64,000 bases of DNA from Rhizobium sp. CIAT894 (GTDB taxonomy: Bacteria; Pseudomonadota; Alphaproteobacteria; Rhizobiales; Rhizobiaceae). This document shows, one piece after another, positions 27,117-35,473 of this stretch (positions are counted from its first letter, which is position 1; the number at the start of each line of letters is the position of its first letter). The DNA lies in contig NZ_CP020947.1 of assembly GCF_000172795.2 (NCBI RefSeq), positions 2,111,001-2,175,000 of the forward strand, read 5' to 3'. The notes under the pieces are model-generated. The model was not told the origin of the DNA. It saw only the letters and a program-made list of their open reading frames with translations, and ran no database searches. A program made the translations under genes and the position numbers.

Positions 27117-29222
27117 TTATCCTGCTCTGAGGAACCGGATCGCCTCGTCGCGGCGGAAAAGATAAAGCAGGGTGCGGATCGCCTGTCCTCTTTCGCTGGT
27201 CAGTTCCGGATCGCGCTCGATCAGATAGGCCGCATCCTTGCGGGCAATCTCGAGCAGATCGGCATGCGCCTCGAGGCTGGCAATGCGGAAGCCCGGTGTG
27301 CCGGATTGCCTTGTGCCGAGCAATTCGCCTTCGCCGCGCAGCTTCAGGTCCTCTTCGGCGATGCGAAAACCGTCCTCCGTCTCCCGCATGATCGAAAGCC
27401 GGGAATGGCCGGTTTCGCCGAGCGGCCCCTTATAGAGCAGGATGCAGGTCGAAGCCTCATCGCCGCGACCGACGCGGCCGCGCAGCTGATGCAATTGCGC
27501 CAGGCCGAAGCGTTCGGCATGTTCGATCACCATGATCGTCGCATCCGGCACGTCGACGCCGACCTCGACGACTGTCGTGGCGACGAGCAGCCGGGTCTCG
27601 CCGTTCTTGAATGCCATCATCGCTGCATCCTTCTCCGGCCCGCTCATGCGGCCGTGGATGAGGCCGATATCGGGACCGAGTGCCGCGACCAGCGTCGCAT
27701 GCCGCTCCTCGGCCGACATCAGGTCGAGCTCTTCGGATTCTTCGACCAGCGGGCAGATCCAGTAGGCCTTCTTGCCCTCGGCTATCGCGCTCTGCAGCCG
27801 CCCAACGATTTCGCCTGTTCGCTCCATCGGCACTGTGATCGTCTGGATCGGCTTGCGGCCGGCCGGTTTCTCGGTGAGTTTGGAGACGTCCATGTCGCCG
27901 AAGGCGGCAAGCACCAAAGTGCGCGGGATCGGCGTTGCCGTCATCACCAACATATGCGGCGAGATGCCTTTGGCGGTCAGCCGCAGCCGCTGATGCACGC
28001 CGAAACGATGCTGCTCGTCGACGACGGCAAGCATGAGGTTGGCGTAGGTGACGCTGTCCTGGAACAGCGCATGCGTGCCGATGACGATCTGGGCGGCGCC
28101 GGAGGCAATGCGCTCCAGGATGTCCTCGCGTTCACGGCCCTTGGTGCGCCCGGTCAGCACCTCGATGCCGAGCCCTGATGAGGCGGCGAATTTCGAGATC
28201 GTCGCATGGTGCTGGCGTGCCAGGATTTCGGTCGGCGCCATCAGCACGGCCTGACCGCCGCTCTCGATCACCGCCGCCATCGCCATCAGCGCCACCAGCG
28301 TCTTGCCGGCGCCGACATCGCCCTGCAGCAGCCGCAGCATGCGTTCCGTTCCGGCCATGTCCTTCAGAATGTCGGCGATCGCCTCGGTCTGGCTTGATGT
28401 GAGTTGGAAAGGCAATGTCTTCAAAATTTTGCCGCTGATTTCGCCGGTCGCATGCACCGGCTGACCCGCCACTTTGCGCAGCCTCTGGCGCACCAGGCTC
28501 AGCGACAGCTGGCCGGCGAGGAATTCGTCATAGGCAAGCCGGCGCCGGGCAGGGGCCTGCGGATCGATATCTCCGGGGTCGCGCGGCTCATGCAGCATGT
28601 GGAAGCTGTCGCGGATCGACGGCAGGCCCTGCTTCTCAGTCAAGGCGAGATCGATCCATTCCGGCAGTTCGGGAAAGCGCGGCAACGCGCCGTCGATGAT
28701 CTTGCGCAATGTCTTCGGCGAGAGCCCCGCCGTCAGCGGGTAGATCGGCTCCACGAGCGGCAGGTTCTCCGCTTCGTCTGCTTTGACGATATGGTCGGGA
28801 TGCACCATCGAGGCGCGGCCGTTGAACCAGTCGACCTTGCCGCTGACCGTCACCTCGGCGTCAACGGGCAGCTGTTTTTCCAGCCACGCCGCCTGTCCGC
28901 GGAAGAACACCAGCGTCAACTCGCCGGTCTCGTCATGTAGGAAGACGCGGTAGGGCACATTGCTTTTGCCGCGCGGCGGCACCTGGTGCCGGTCGACCCG
29001 CGCTGTGATCGTCACGATCGCGCCCTGTGGCGCGCGGGCGATCCCCGGCTGGTTACGCCGGTCGATCAGCGAAAAGGGCGCGTGGAAGAGGAGGTCGATG
29101 ACCCGGCAATCCTCCGGCGTGTCGCGCCCGAGCAGTTTCACCAGCAGTTCGGCGATCTTCGGGCCGACGCCCGGAAGGCCCGAAATGGGAGAAAACAGCG
29201 GATCGAGAATGGCGGGGCGCAT
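27117..29222 (-). CDS. recG: ATP-dependent DNA helicase RecG
   Basis: With the ATG at 29222 (MRPAILDPLFSPISGLPG) the protein has 701 residues, the usual RecG length. The N-terminal wedge/OB domain has RVFLHDETGELTLVFFRG. The helicase core has GDVGAGKTLVALMAM (Walker A), a VDEQHRFGVHQR DEAH-type box, TATPIPRTL and a C-terminal helicase domain with LRGRVGRG. It unwinds branched DNA and helps remodel stalled forks. The gene is convergent with the DUF502 gene and divergent from sdhE. Confidence 0.97.
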   Translation of the reverse strand: MRPAILDPLFSPISGLPGVGPKIAELLVKLLGRDTPEDCRVIDLLFHAPFSLIDRRNQPGIARAPQGAIVTITARVDRHQVPPRGKSNVPYRVFLHDETGELTLVFFRGQAAWLEKQLPVDAEVTVSGKVDWFNGRASMVHPDHIVKADEAENLPLVEPIYPLTAGLSPKTLRKIIDGALPRFPELPEWIDLALTEKQGLPSIRDSFHMLHEPRDPGDIDPQAPARRRLAYDEFLAGQLSLSLVRQRLRKVAGQPVHATGEISGKILKTLPFQLTSSQTEAIADILKDMAGTERMLRLLQGDVGAGKTLVALMAMAAVIESGGQAVLMAPTEILARQHHATISKFAASSGLGIEVLTGRTKGREREDILERIASGAAQIVIGTHALFQDSVTYANLMLAVVDEQHRFGVHQRLRLTAKGISPHMLVMTATPIPRTLVLAAFGDMDVSKLTEKPAGRKPIQTITVPMERTGEIVGRLQSAIAEGKKAYWICPLVEESEELDLMSAEERHATLVAALGPDIGLIHGRMSGPEKDAAMMAFKNGETRLLVATTVVEVGVDVPDATIMVIEHAERFGLAQLHQLRGRVGRGDEASTCILLYKGPLGETGHSRLSIMRETEDGFRIAEEDLKLRGEGELLGTRQSGTPGFRIASLEAHADLLEIARKDAAYLIERDPELTSERGQAIRTLLYLFRRDEAIRFLRAG

Positions 29223-29314
29223 GCGGCCAAAATGCGATGAACAATGCGGCCTTGGCAAGGCTGACAAGCCGCTTTCCAGGGTCTATAGAGGCGCATCAAC
29301 AGGAAGGTAATACC

Positions 29315-29620
29315 ATGACAGGTGTCACGCTCACGAGTGCCGGTCTCGACCCGCGCCGCCGCCGGATCCTTTTCCGTTGCTGGCATCGCGGCATTCGCGA
29401 GATGGATCTGGTTTTCGGCCAGTTTGCCGAAGCCGAGATCGCGACGCTGTCGGATGCCGAACTCGACGAGTTCGAGACGATCATGGCGGAAGAGGACAAT
29501 GATCTGGTTCGCTGGATCATGGGAACATGGCCGGTGCCTGAACGTTTCCAGACGCCGATGTTTGCCCGCCTGGCCGCTTACACGCCCGATTTCGACAAGC
29601 CCCTCAGGACGCCGGAATGA
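29315..29620 (+). CDS. sdhE: FAD assembly factor SdhE
   Basis: A 101-residue cytoplasmic protein of the SdhE/YgfY family, which helps attach FAD covalently to succinate dehydrogenase. The defining RGxxE motif is present as RGIREMDL (about residues 25-32). The ATG at 29315 follows AGGAAGG. Earlier in-frame ATGs overlap the recG promoter region and are not supported. Its stop overlaps the mfd start by 4 bases (ATGA), suggesting co-expression. Confidence 0.92.
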   Translation: MTGVTLTSAGLDPRRRRILFRCWHRGIREMDLVFGQFAEAEIATLSDAELDEFETIMAEEDNDLVRWIMGTWPVPERFQTPMFARLAAYTPDFDKPLRTPE

Positions 29621-32600
29621 TCCCTGGTTTTGATGCGAAGAAGCTTGCGGCCATTGCCGAGCCGCTGACGATCGGCAATGTGCCCGCCGGCCTTGAAACG
29701 CTGCTGCTCGCCGAGCTCGCCCGCGCGGGAGAGCCGGTCGCCTATGTCATATCCGACGGCCACCGCATGGCCGATCTCGAGCAGATGCTGGGCTTCGTCG
29801 CCCCCGACATTCCGGTTCTCACCCTGCCGGCCTGGGACTGTCTGCCCTATGACCGCGTCTCGCCGAGCGCCGATACCTCGGCCCGCCGGCTTGCCGCGCT
29901 CGGCGGCCTGATTGCCCACCGCAAAAAGCCGCATGCGGCGATCGTGCTCGTCACCGCCAATGCCATGCTGCAGAAGGTGGCGCCCCAGGATGTGATCGAG
30001 AGCCTCAGCTTTTCGGCCCGTCCCGGCAACCAGCTGCGCATGGACGATCTCGCCGGCCGCCTGGAGCGCAACGGCTTCGACCGTGTTGCGACCGTTCGCG
30101 AGGTCGGCGAATATGCCGTGCGCGGCGGCATCCTCGACGTCTTCGTGCCGGGGTCGGAAGAGCCGGTCCGCCTCGATTTCTTCGGCGATACGCTGGAATC
30201 GATCCGCAGTTTCGATCCGGCGAGCCAGCGCACCACAGGCCAGGTGCGCTCGCTCGATCTCAATCCGATGAGCGAGGTGACGCTGACGCCGGATACGATC
30301 AGCCGCTTCCGCAAGAATTATCTCTCGGCTTTCGGCGCGTCGACGCGTGATGACGCGCTCTATCTCGCCGTCTCCGAAGGCCGCCGTTATCCCGGCATGG
30401 AGCATTGGCTGCCGCTCTTCTACGAAAAGCTCGATACCGTCTTCGATTATCTCAGCGGCTTCCGTATCGTCACCGACCATACGGTGCGTGAAGCGGCCGA
30501 AGAGCGCTCCAAGCTCGTTTTCGATTATTACGACGCCCGCCTGAATTCCGGCCAGCCGGCCAAGAATCAGATGGCCCAGGGCACACCCTACAAGCCGGTG
30601 ACGCCGGGCCAGCTCTATCTCGACAGCAAGCTTTTCGCAAAAACTCTGGATGCGCTCGGTGCGATCCGCATCAGCCCCTTCAACGAAATCGAAGGCGAGG
30701 CGAGGCGGGTCGTCAATATCGATGCCCGCCAGGGCCAGCGCTGGGCCCGTTCGAATGCCGAGGGCGGCGATGCCGAACGCATCAACATCTTCGACATCGT
30801 CGTCAAGCATATTGCCGACCGCCGCGCCGGCGGCGCGAAAGTGCTCGTCACCGCCTGGACCGAAGGCTCGCTGGAACGTCTGCTACAGGTGCTGAACGAG
30901 CACGGCCTGGAAAAGGTCAAGCCGATCGAGGCGCTGAAGGATGTCGCTTCGTTGGCGCGGGGCGAAGCGGCGGCTGCCGTGCTCAGCCTCGAATCCGGCT
31001 TCGAGGCTGGCGATCTCGTCGTCATCGGCGAGCAGGATATATTAGGCGACCGCATGGTGCGCCGCTCGAAGCGCCGCAAGCGTGCGGCCGATTTCATTGC
31101 CGAGGTCGCCGGCCTCGACGAAGGCTCGATCGTCGTCCATGCAGAACATGGCATCGGCCGTTTCATCGGCCTGCGGACCATCGAGGCGGCAGGCGCCCCG
31201 CATGCCTGCCTCGAGCTGCAATATGCCGACGAGGCCAAGCTCTTCCTGCCGGTCGAAAACATCGATCTTCTCTCGCGTTATGGCGGCGAGGGCACCGAAG
31301 CCCAGCTCGACAAGCTCGGCGGCGGCGCCTGGCAGATGCGCAAGGCCAAGCTGAAGAGGCGCCTGCTCGATATGGCCGATGCGCTGATCCGCATCGCCGC
31401 CGAGCGCCTGACGCGCCACGCGCCGATGCTGACGACGCCCGAAGGTCTTTACGACGAATTCGCCGCCCGCTTCCCCTATGATGAGACCGAAGACCAGGAC
31501 AACGCCATCGAGGCGGTCCGCTCCGATCTCGGCGCCGGCCGGCCGATGGACCGTCTGGTCTGCGGCGACGTCGGTTTCGGCAAGACCGAAGTGGCGCTGC
31601 GCGCCGCTTTCGTCGCGGCGATGAACGGCGTTCAGGTTGCCGTCGTCGTGCCGACTACGCTGCTGGCCCGCCAGCATTTCAAGACCTTTTCCGAGCGTTT
31701 CCGCGGCCTGCCGGTGCGCATCCAACAAGCCTCGCGCCTGGTCGGCGCCAAGGAGCTGGCGCTGACCAAGAAGGAAGTGGCCGACGGCAAGACCGACATC
31801 GTCGTCGGCACGCATGCGCTGCTCGGCGCCGGCATCAAATTCGCCAATCTCGGCCTGCTCGTCATCGACGAGGAGCAGCATTTCGGCGTCAAGCACAAGG
31901 AGCGGCTGAAGGAGCTGAAGAGCGACGTGCATGTGCTGACGCTGTCGGCAACGCCGATCCCGCGCACGCTGCAGCTCGCCATGACCGGCGTGCGCGAACT
32001 GTCGCTGATCACCACGCCGCCGGTCGACCGCATGGCGGTGCGCACGTTCATCTCGCCCTTCGACAGCCTGGTCATCCGCGAGACACTGATGCGCGAGCAT
32101 TATCGCGGCGGCCAGAGTTTTTACGTCTGCCCAAGGCTTGCCGACCTCGCCGACGTGCACGCCTTCCTCCAGTCGGATGTGCCGGAGCTGAAGGTTGCCG
32201 TCGCCCATGGCCAGATGCCGGCCGGCGAACTGGAAGACATCATGAACGCCTTCTATGAAGGCCGCTATGACGTGCTGCTGTCCACAACCATCGTCGAATC
32301 CGGCCTCGATGTGCCGACAGCCAACACGCTGATCGTCCACCGCGCCGATATGTTCGGCCTCGCCCAGCTCTATCAGCTGCGCGGCCGCGTCGGCCGCTCG
32401 AAGGTGCGCGCTTTCGCGCTCTTCACCCTGCCTGTCAATAAGGTGCTGACGGCAACCGCCGACCGCCGGCTGAAGGTGCTGCAGTCGCTCGACACGCTTG
32501 GCGCCGGCTTCCAGCTGGCAAGCCACGATCTCGATATTCGCGGCGCCGGCAACCTGCTCGGCGAAGAGCAGTCGGGCCACATCAAGGAAGTCGGCTTCGA

Positions 32601-33117
32601 ACTTTATCAGCAGATGCTGGAAGAGGCGGTCGCCGAGGTCAAGGGCGTCGACGAGATCCATGACACCGGCTGGTCGCCGCAAATCTCTGTCGGCACGACG
32701 GTGATGATCCCTGAGGGTTACGTGCCAGATCTGCATCTGCGCATGGCGCTTTATCGCCGCCTCGGCGAAATCACCGAACTCAAGGAGATCGACGGCTTCG
32801 GCGCCGAGATGATCGACCGTTTCGGGCCGATGCCGATCGAAGTGCAGCATCTGCTGAAGATCGTCTACATCAAGTCGCTCTGCCGCACTGCCAATGTCGA
32901 AAAGCTCGATGCCGGCCCGAAGGGCGTGGTCGTGCAGTTCCGCAACAAGGAATTCCCTAACCCGGCAAACCTCGTCGGTTATATCGGCAGGCAGGGCACG
33001 ATGGCGAAGATCCGCCCCGATCACAGCCTGTTCCTGACCCGCGACCTGCCGACCCCGGAAAAGCGCCTGCAGGGTGCGGCTGTTGTCATGACGCAGCTGG
33101 CGGAGATGGCGAAGTAA
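29617..33117 (+). CDS. mfd: Transcription-repair coupling factor
   Basis: A 1166-residue protein with the full Mfd layout: UvrB-like N-terminal domain (YVISDGHRMADLEQMLGF), the RNA-polymerase interaction domain (VHAEHGIGRFIGL near residue 510), a RecG-like translocase (GDVGFGKTEVALRAAF, DEEQHFG box, SATPIPRTLQ), and LRGRVGRSK with a C-terminal TRG/D7 part. It removes RNA polymerase stalled at lesions and recruits UvrA. It is in one transcript with sdhE. Confidence 0.97.
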   Translation: MIPGFDAKKLAAIAEPLTIGNVPAGLETLLLAELARAGEPVAYVISDGHRMADLEQMLGFVAPDIPVLTLPAWDCLPYDRVSPSADTSARRLAALGGLIAHRKKPHAAIVLVTANAMLQKVAPQDVIESLSFSARPGNQLRMDDLAGRLERNGFDRVATVREVGEYAVRGGILDVFVPGSEEPVRLDFFGDTLESIRSFDPASQRTTGQVRSLDLNPMSEVTLTPDTISRFRKNYLSAFGASTRDDALYLAVSEGRRYPGMEHWLPLFYEKLDTVFDYLSGFRIVTDHTVREAAEERSKLVFDYYDARLNSGQPAKNQMAQGTPYKPVTPGQLYLDSKLFAKTLDALGAIRISPFNEIEGEARRVVNIDARQGQRWARSNAEGGDAERINIFDIVVKHIADRRAGGAKVLVTAWTEGSLERLLQVLNEHGLEKVKPIEALKDVASLARGEAAAAVLSLESGFEAGDLVVIGEQDILGDRMVRRSKRRKRAADFIAEVAGLDEGSIVVHAEHGIGRFIGLRTIEAAGAPHACLELQYADEAKLFLPVENIDLLSRYGGEGTEAQLDKLGGGAWQMRKAKLKRRLLDMADALIRIAAERLTRHAPMLTTPEGLYDEFAARFPYDETEDQDNAIEAVRSDLGAGRPMDRLVCGDVGFGKTEVALRAAFVAAMNGVQVAVVVPTTLLARQHFKTFSERFRGLPVRIQQASRLVGAKELALTKKEVADGKTDIVVGTHALLGAGIKFANLGLLVIDEEQHFGVKHKERLKELKSDVHVLTLSATPIPRTLQLAMTGVRELSLITTPPVDRMAVRTFISPFDSLVIRETLMREHYRGGQSFYVCPRLADLADVHAFLQSDVPELKVAVAHGQMPAGELEDIMNAFYEGRYDVLLSTTIVESGLDVPTANTLIVHRADMFGLAQLYQLRGRVGRSKVRAFALFTLPVNKVLTATADRRLKVLQSLDTLGAGFQLASHDLDIRGAGNLLGEEQSGHIKEVGFELYQQMLEEAVAEVKGVDEIHDTGWSPQISVGTTVMIPEGYVPDLHLRMALYRRLGEITELKEIDGFGAEMIDRFGPMPIEVQHLLKIVYIKSLCRTANVEKLDAGPKGVVVQFRNKEFPNPANLVGYIGRQGTMAKIRPDHSLFLTRDLPTPEKRLQGAAVVMTQLAEMAK

Positions 33118-33133
33118 ACAGAGGAAGATGCAG

Positions 33134-33601
33134 ATGGCGACATATGGCGCGACGATCGCCTGGGAGCGAAACGGCGAGACCTTCACCGACAATCGCTACA
33201 GCCGCGTCCACCGCTGGACCTTCGATGGCGGCATCGAGGTGAGGGCGTCTTCTTCCGCGCATGTCGTCCCGATGCCCTATTCAGCCGAGGACGCAGTCGA
33301 TCCGGAAGAGGCTTTCGTCGCTTCGCTCTCCAGCTGCCATATGCTCTGGTTCCTGTCGATCGCCGCCAAACGGGGATTCTGCGTCGACAGCTACATCGAT
33401 GCCGCCGAGGGCATCATGGAGAAGAATGCCGAAGGCCGCCTCGCCATGACCGTCGTGACGCTGAGGCCGCATGTGGTTTTCTCCGGCGACAAACAGCCCT
33501 TTCTGAGCGAGCTCGAAGCCCTGCATCATCGCGCCCACGACGAATGCTTCATCGCCAATTCGGTTAAGACCGAGGTGCAATGCGTTCCTGTGCTGGGTTG
33601 A
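33134..33601 (+). CDS. OsmC-family peroxiredoxin-like protein
   Basis: About 155 residues starting MATYGATIAWERNG. The OsmC fold is shown by the DPEEAFVASLSSCHMLWFLSIAAKRGF segment, with the first reactive Cys (about residue 74), and by the second Cys in HDECFIANSVKTEV (about residue 138). Such proteins reduce organic hydroperoxides, but the subgroup cannot be fixed. An ATG at 33128 is also possible; 33134 has better spacing from GAGGA. It follows mfd by 10-16 bases. Confidence 0.85.
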   Translation: MATYGATIAWERNGETFTDNRYSRVHRWTFDGGIEVRASSSAHVVPMPYSAEDAVDPEEAFVASLSSCHMLWFLSIAAKRGFCVDSYIDAAEGIMEKNAEGRLAMTVVTLRPHVVFSGDKQPFLSELEALHHRAHDECFIANSVKTEVQCVPVLG

Positions 33602-33602
33602 G

Positions 33603-34454
33603 CTAAGGCCGGTTGCCAAATAGAAAGGCGCACAGTTTCGTTCTCCAAGTCATTTTCTGGAAATAGAGACTGTATACTTGGTTTTTGCGAAAAAGTGACT
33701 TCTCGATCTTAACGATAATTTTTTGCTCTCCTGGGCCGACCGTGTCGCCATCCTTCACTTCTGCCCGATGCTCGATCAGGTATGTCGCGAAGGCAAGCAT
33801 GAACTCATGCAAATCGCGACGGGTGCCGGGAAAGCCTCGCGCTTCAACGTTCTTCAAGCCGAAGTTCCCAAATCCCTCTGTGGAGCAAAAGATTGAAGGC
33901 GTGGGAAAACGCGACATATTCTCTTTCGCAAAGAAGCAGGAAATAAAAAGCGGAACAGCGATTTCAGATTTGTTATCAAGTACCGGCAGCGCCATCGAAG
34001 TCGGCAACAACGTTCCTGAGGAAGGGAATGCGACGCCGATCGCAGAAGTGACACTTGTGAGAATTGAGCGCAGCGTCCTTTGCAAGGTCAGAGCTTTTTG
34101 CTTTGCACTGCCTTTGCCAAAAATGGTGACAATAATATGAGATCGATGCTGACTAATTTCCTCCCAGGCGGTCGGCCAAAACCACACATTTCTGATTTCT
34201 GGGTCGGCTTCATGCAAAGGAGCCGGAAGATCCATGAACATCACGCTGCCGATCAAGGTAGAATCTTGAAAAATGAAAAGGGGTTTCTCTTCGTCGTTTT
34301 CCAGGATCTCGATCGTTGAGTTGGGGCAGCTCTGCTGTAGCGCAAGTGAAATAGGCGCAAGACAGTTTGAATCATCGTCCCCCAAAAATGTGATCGCGAT
34401 CATTGATTCAGAATTCGAAGCAAGTTCACCCGAAGATAGCAATGGAGCACTCAC
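33603..34454 (-). CDS. DUF4261-like hypothetical protein
   Basis: A 283-residue protein that starts at a GTG at 34454 preceded by AGAAGGA. The C-terminal half has GFGNFGLKNVEARG, ...HEFMLAFATYLIEHRAEVKDGDTVG and EQKIIVKIEKSLF, which I associate with DUF4261 proteins. The N-terminal half looks like a distant copy of the same fold. It is AT-richer than its neighbours and uses rarer rhizobial codons, which suggests horizontal acquisition. The function is unknown. Members of this group are often near polymorphic toxin immunity genes, but no toxin is present here. Confidence 0.7.
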   Translation of the reverse strand: MSAPLLSSGELASNSESMIAITFLGDDDSNCLAPISLALQQSCPNSTIEILENDEEKPLFIFQDSTLIGSVMFMDLPAPLHEADPEIRNVWFWPTAWEEISQHRSHIIVTIFGKGSAKQKALTLQRTLRSILTSVTSAIGVAFPSSGTLLPTSMALPVLDNKSEIAVPLFISCFFAKENMSRFPTPSIFCSTEGFGNFGLKNVEARGFPGTRRDLHEFMLAFATYLIEHRAEVKDGDTVGPGEQKIIVKIEKSLFRKNQVYSLYFQKMTWRTKLCAFLFGNRP

Positions 34455-34572
34455 TTGAAGGTCCTTCTAAAATACTAAGGCAGATGAAATAAATTGGCCG
34501 CAGTAGGAGTACTTCAAATGAAGCTACGCCGTCTGTCGTGTCGTTATCGGTGCCTCATCGCAAAAACTGGAC

Positions 34573-34731
34573 CTAGTCGGCCGGTGGTTCCCACCAGCCG
34601 ATCAGCGTTGCCCATTCATCGGCGCCATCCATTATGGTGTCGAATAGCGGATCCTTGATGTTTGGCGGCGCGCTTGAGTGCTGCGAAATCCTCCACTCAA
34701 CTTTGCCGCGGCTCTGGATCTCGATCCGCAT
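34573..34731 (-). CDS. Small hypothetical protein downstream of the FrnE-like gene
   Basis: A 52-residue ORF from ATG 34731 to TAG 34573, beginning MRIEIQSRGKVEWRISQHSS and ending in a Trp-rich LIGWWEPPAD. It begins 8 bases beyond the upstream gene's stop, with TGAGG as possible ribosome site. The composition is protein-like and acidic at the end. No known family is recognised, and it may be a real small gene in the same operon. The sequence from 34455 to 34572 shows nothing else. Confidence 0.5.
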   Translation of the reverse strand: MRIEIQSRGKVEWRISQHSSAPPNIKDPLFDTIMDGADEWATLIGWWEPPAD

Positions 34732-34739
34732 CGATAGCC

Positions 34740-35411
34740 TCAGTTGAGCCCCGATCGCGCCTCGGCTTTCGCCTTGGCGATATCGCGTAGAGCGCCTGCC
34801 AGCACATCCGGCGTCTGTGCGCCGCTGACCGCATATTGCTGATCGAAAATGAAGAAGGGCACGCCGTTGACGCCCATCTCCTGTGCCGCCTTGATCTCGG
34901 CGACGATCAGGTCGCGATCGGCATCGGAGGCAAGCAGCGAGGCGATGACCGAGCGGTCGAGGCCGGCCTTTTCGGCAATATCGAGCAGCACTTGATGGTC
35001 GCCGACATTGCGGCCTTCCTCGAAATTCCCCTTGAACAGTGCCGTGACGACCTTGTCCTGCTTCTCGCGGCCTTCGATCATCGCCCAGTGGATCAGCCGA
35101 TGGGCGTCCAGCGTGTTCGGGCCGATCTTGATCGCTTCGAAATCGAAGGCGATGCCGACGCCGCGGCCGAGGTCAGTGAGCATCTTGTGGGCCTGGGCCA
35201 CGCGCTCCTCGCCGCCGAGCTTCTCGGCCAGCGCCTTCTTCTGGTCGACGCCTTCCTTGGGATAGTCTGGATTGAGCCGGTACGGCCGCCAGTTGATGTC
35301 GACGCCGATCTCGTCCTGCACTTCGGCGATGGCGAGCTCCAGCCGCGCCTTGCCGAGATAACACCAGGGGCAGACGACATCCGAGACGACGTCGATGGTG
35401 ATGCGTTCCAT
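34740..35411 (-). CDS. DsbA-family / FrnE-like thiol oxidoreductase
   Basis: A 223-residue thioredoxin-fold protein with a CPWC motif at residues 14-17 (DVVSDVVCPWCYLG) and the DsbA-type helical insertion. The cis-Pro segment is GVNGVPFFIFDQQYAVSGAQ near residue 180. It resembles FrnE and 2-hydroxychromene-2-carboxylate isomerase-like proteins and has no signal peptide, so it acts in the cytoplasm. The ATG at 35411 follows AGGAAG. The longer frame from 35567 runs into the neighbouring gene's end and is not supported. Confidence 0.87.
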   Translation of the reverse strand: MERITIDVVSDVVCPWCYLGKARLELAIAEVQDEIGVDINWRPYRLNPDYPKEGVDQKKALAEKLGGEERVAQAHKMLTDLGRGVGIAFDFEAIKIGPNTLDAHRLIHWAMIEGREKQDKVVTALFKGNFEEGRNVGDHQVLLDIAEKAGLDRSVIASLLASDADRDLIVAEIKAAQEMGVNGVPFFIFDQQYAVSGAQTPDVLAGALRDIAKAKAEARSGLN

Positions 35412-35473
35412 GAGGGTCTTCCTTATTCTATGCGTCTCCTGGGAGACATTGGGCGGCGGCAGTTCGGCGCGTT

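Noticed and set aside
27105..28178. A 357-codon open frame on the plus strand
   Set aside because: Antisense to recG, whose protein is unmistakable.
31042..33192. A 716-codon open frame on the minus strand
   Set aside because: Antisense shadow of mfd; His/Gln/Arg-rich with no recognisable domains.
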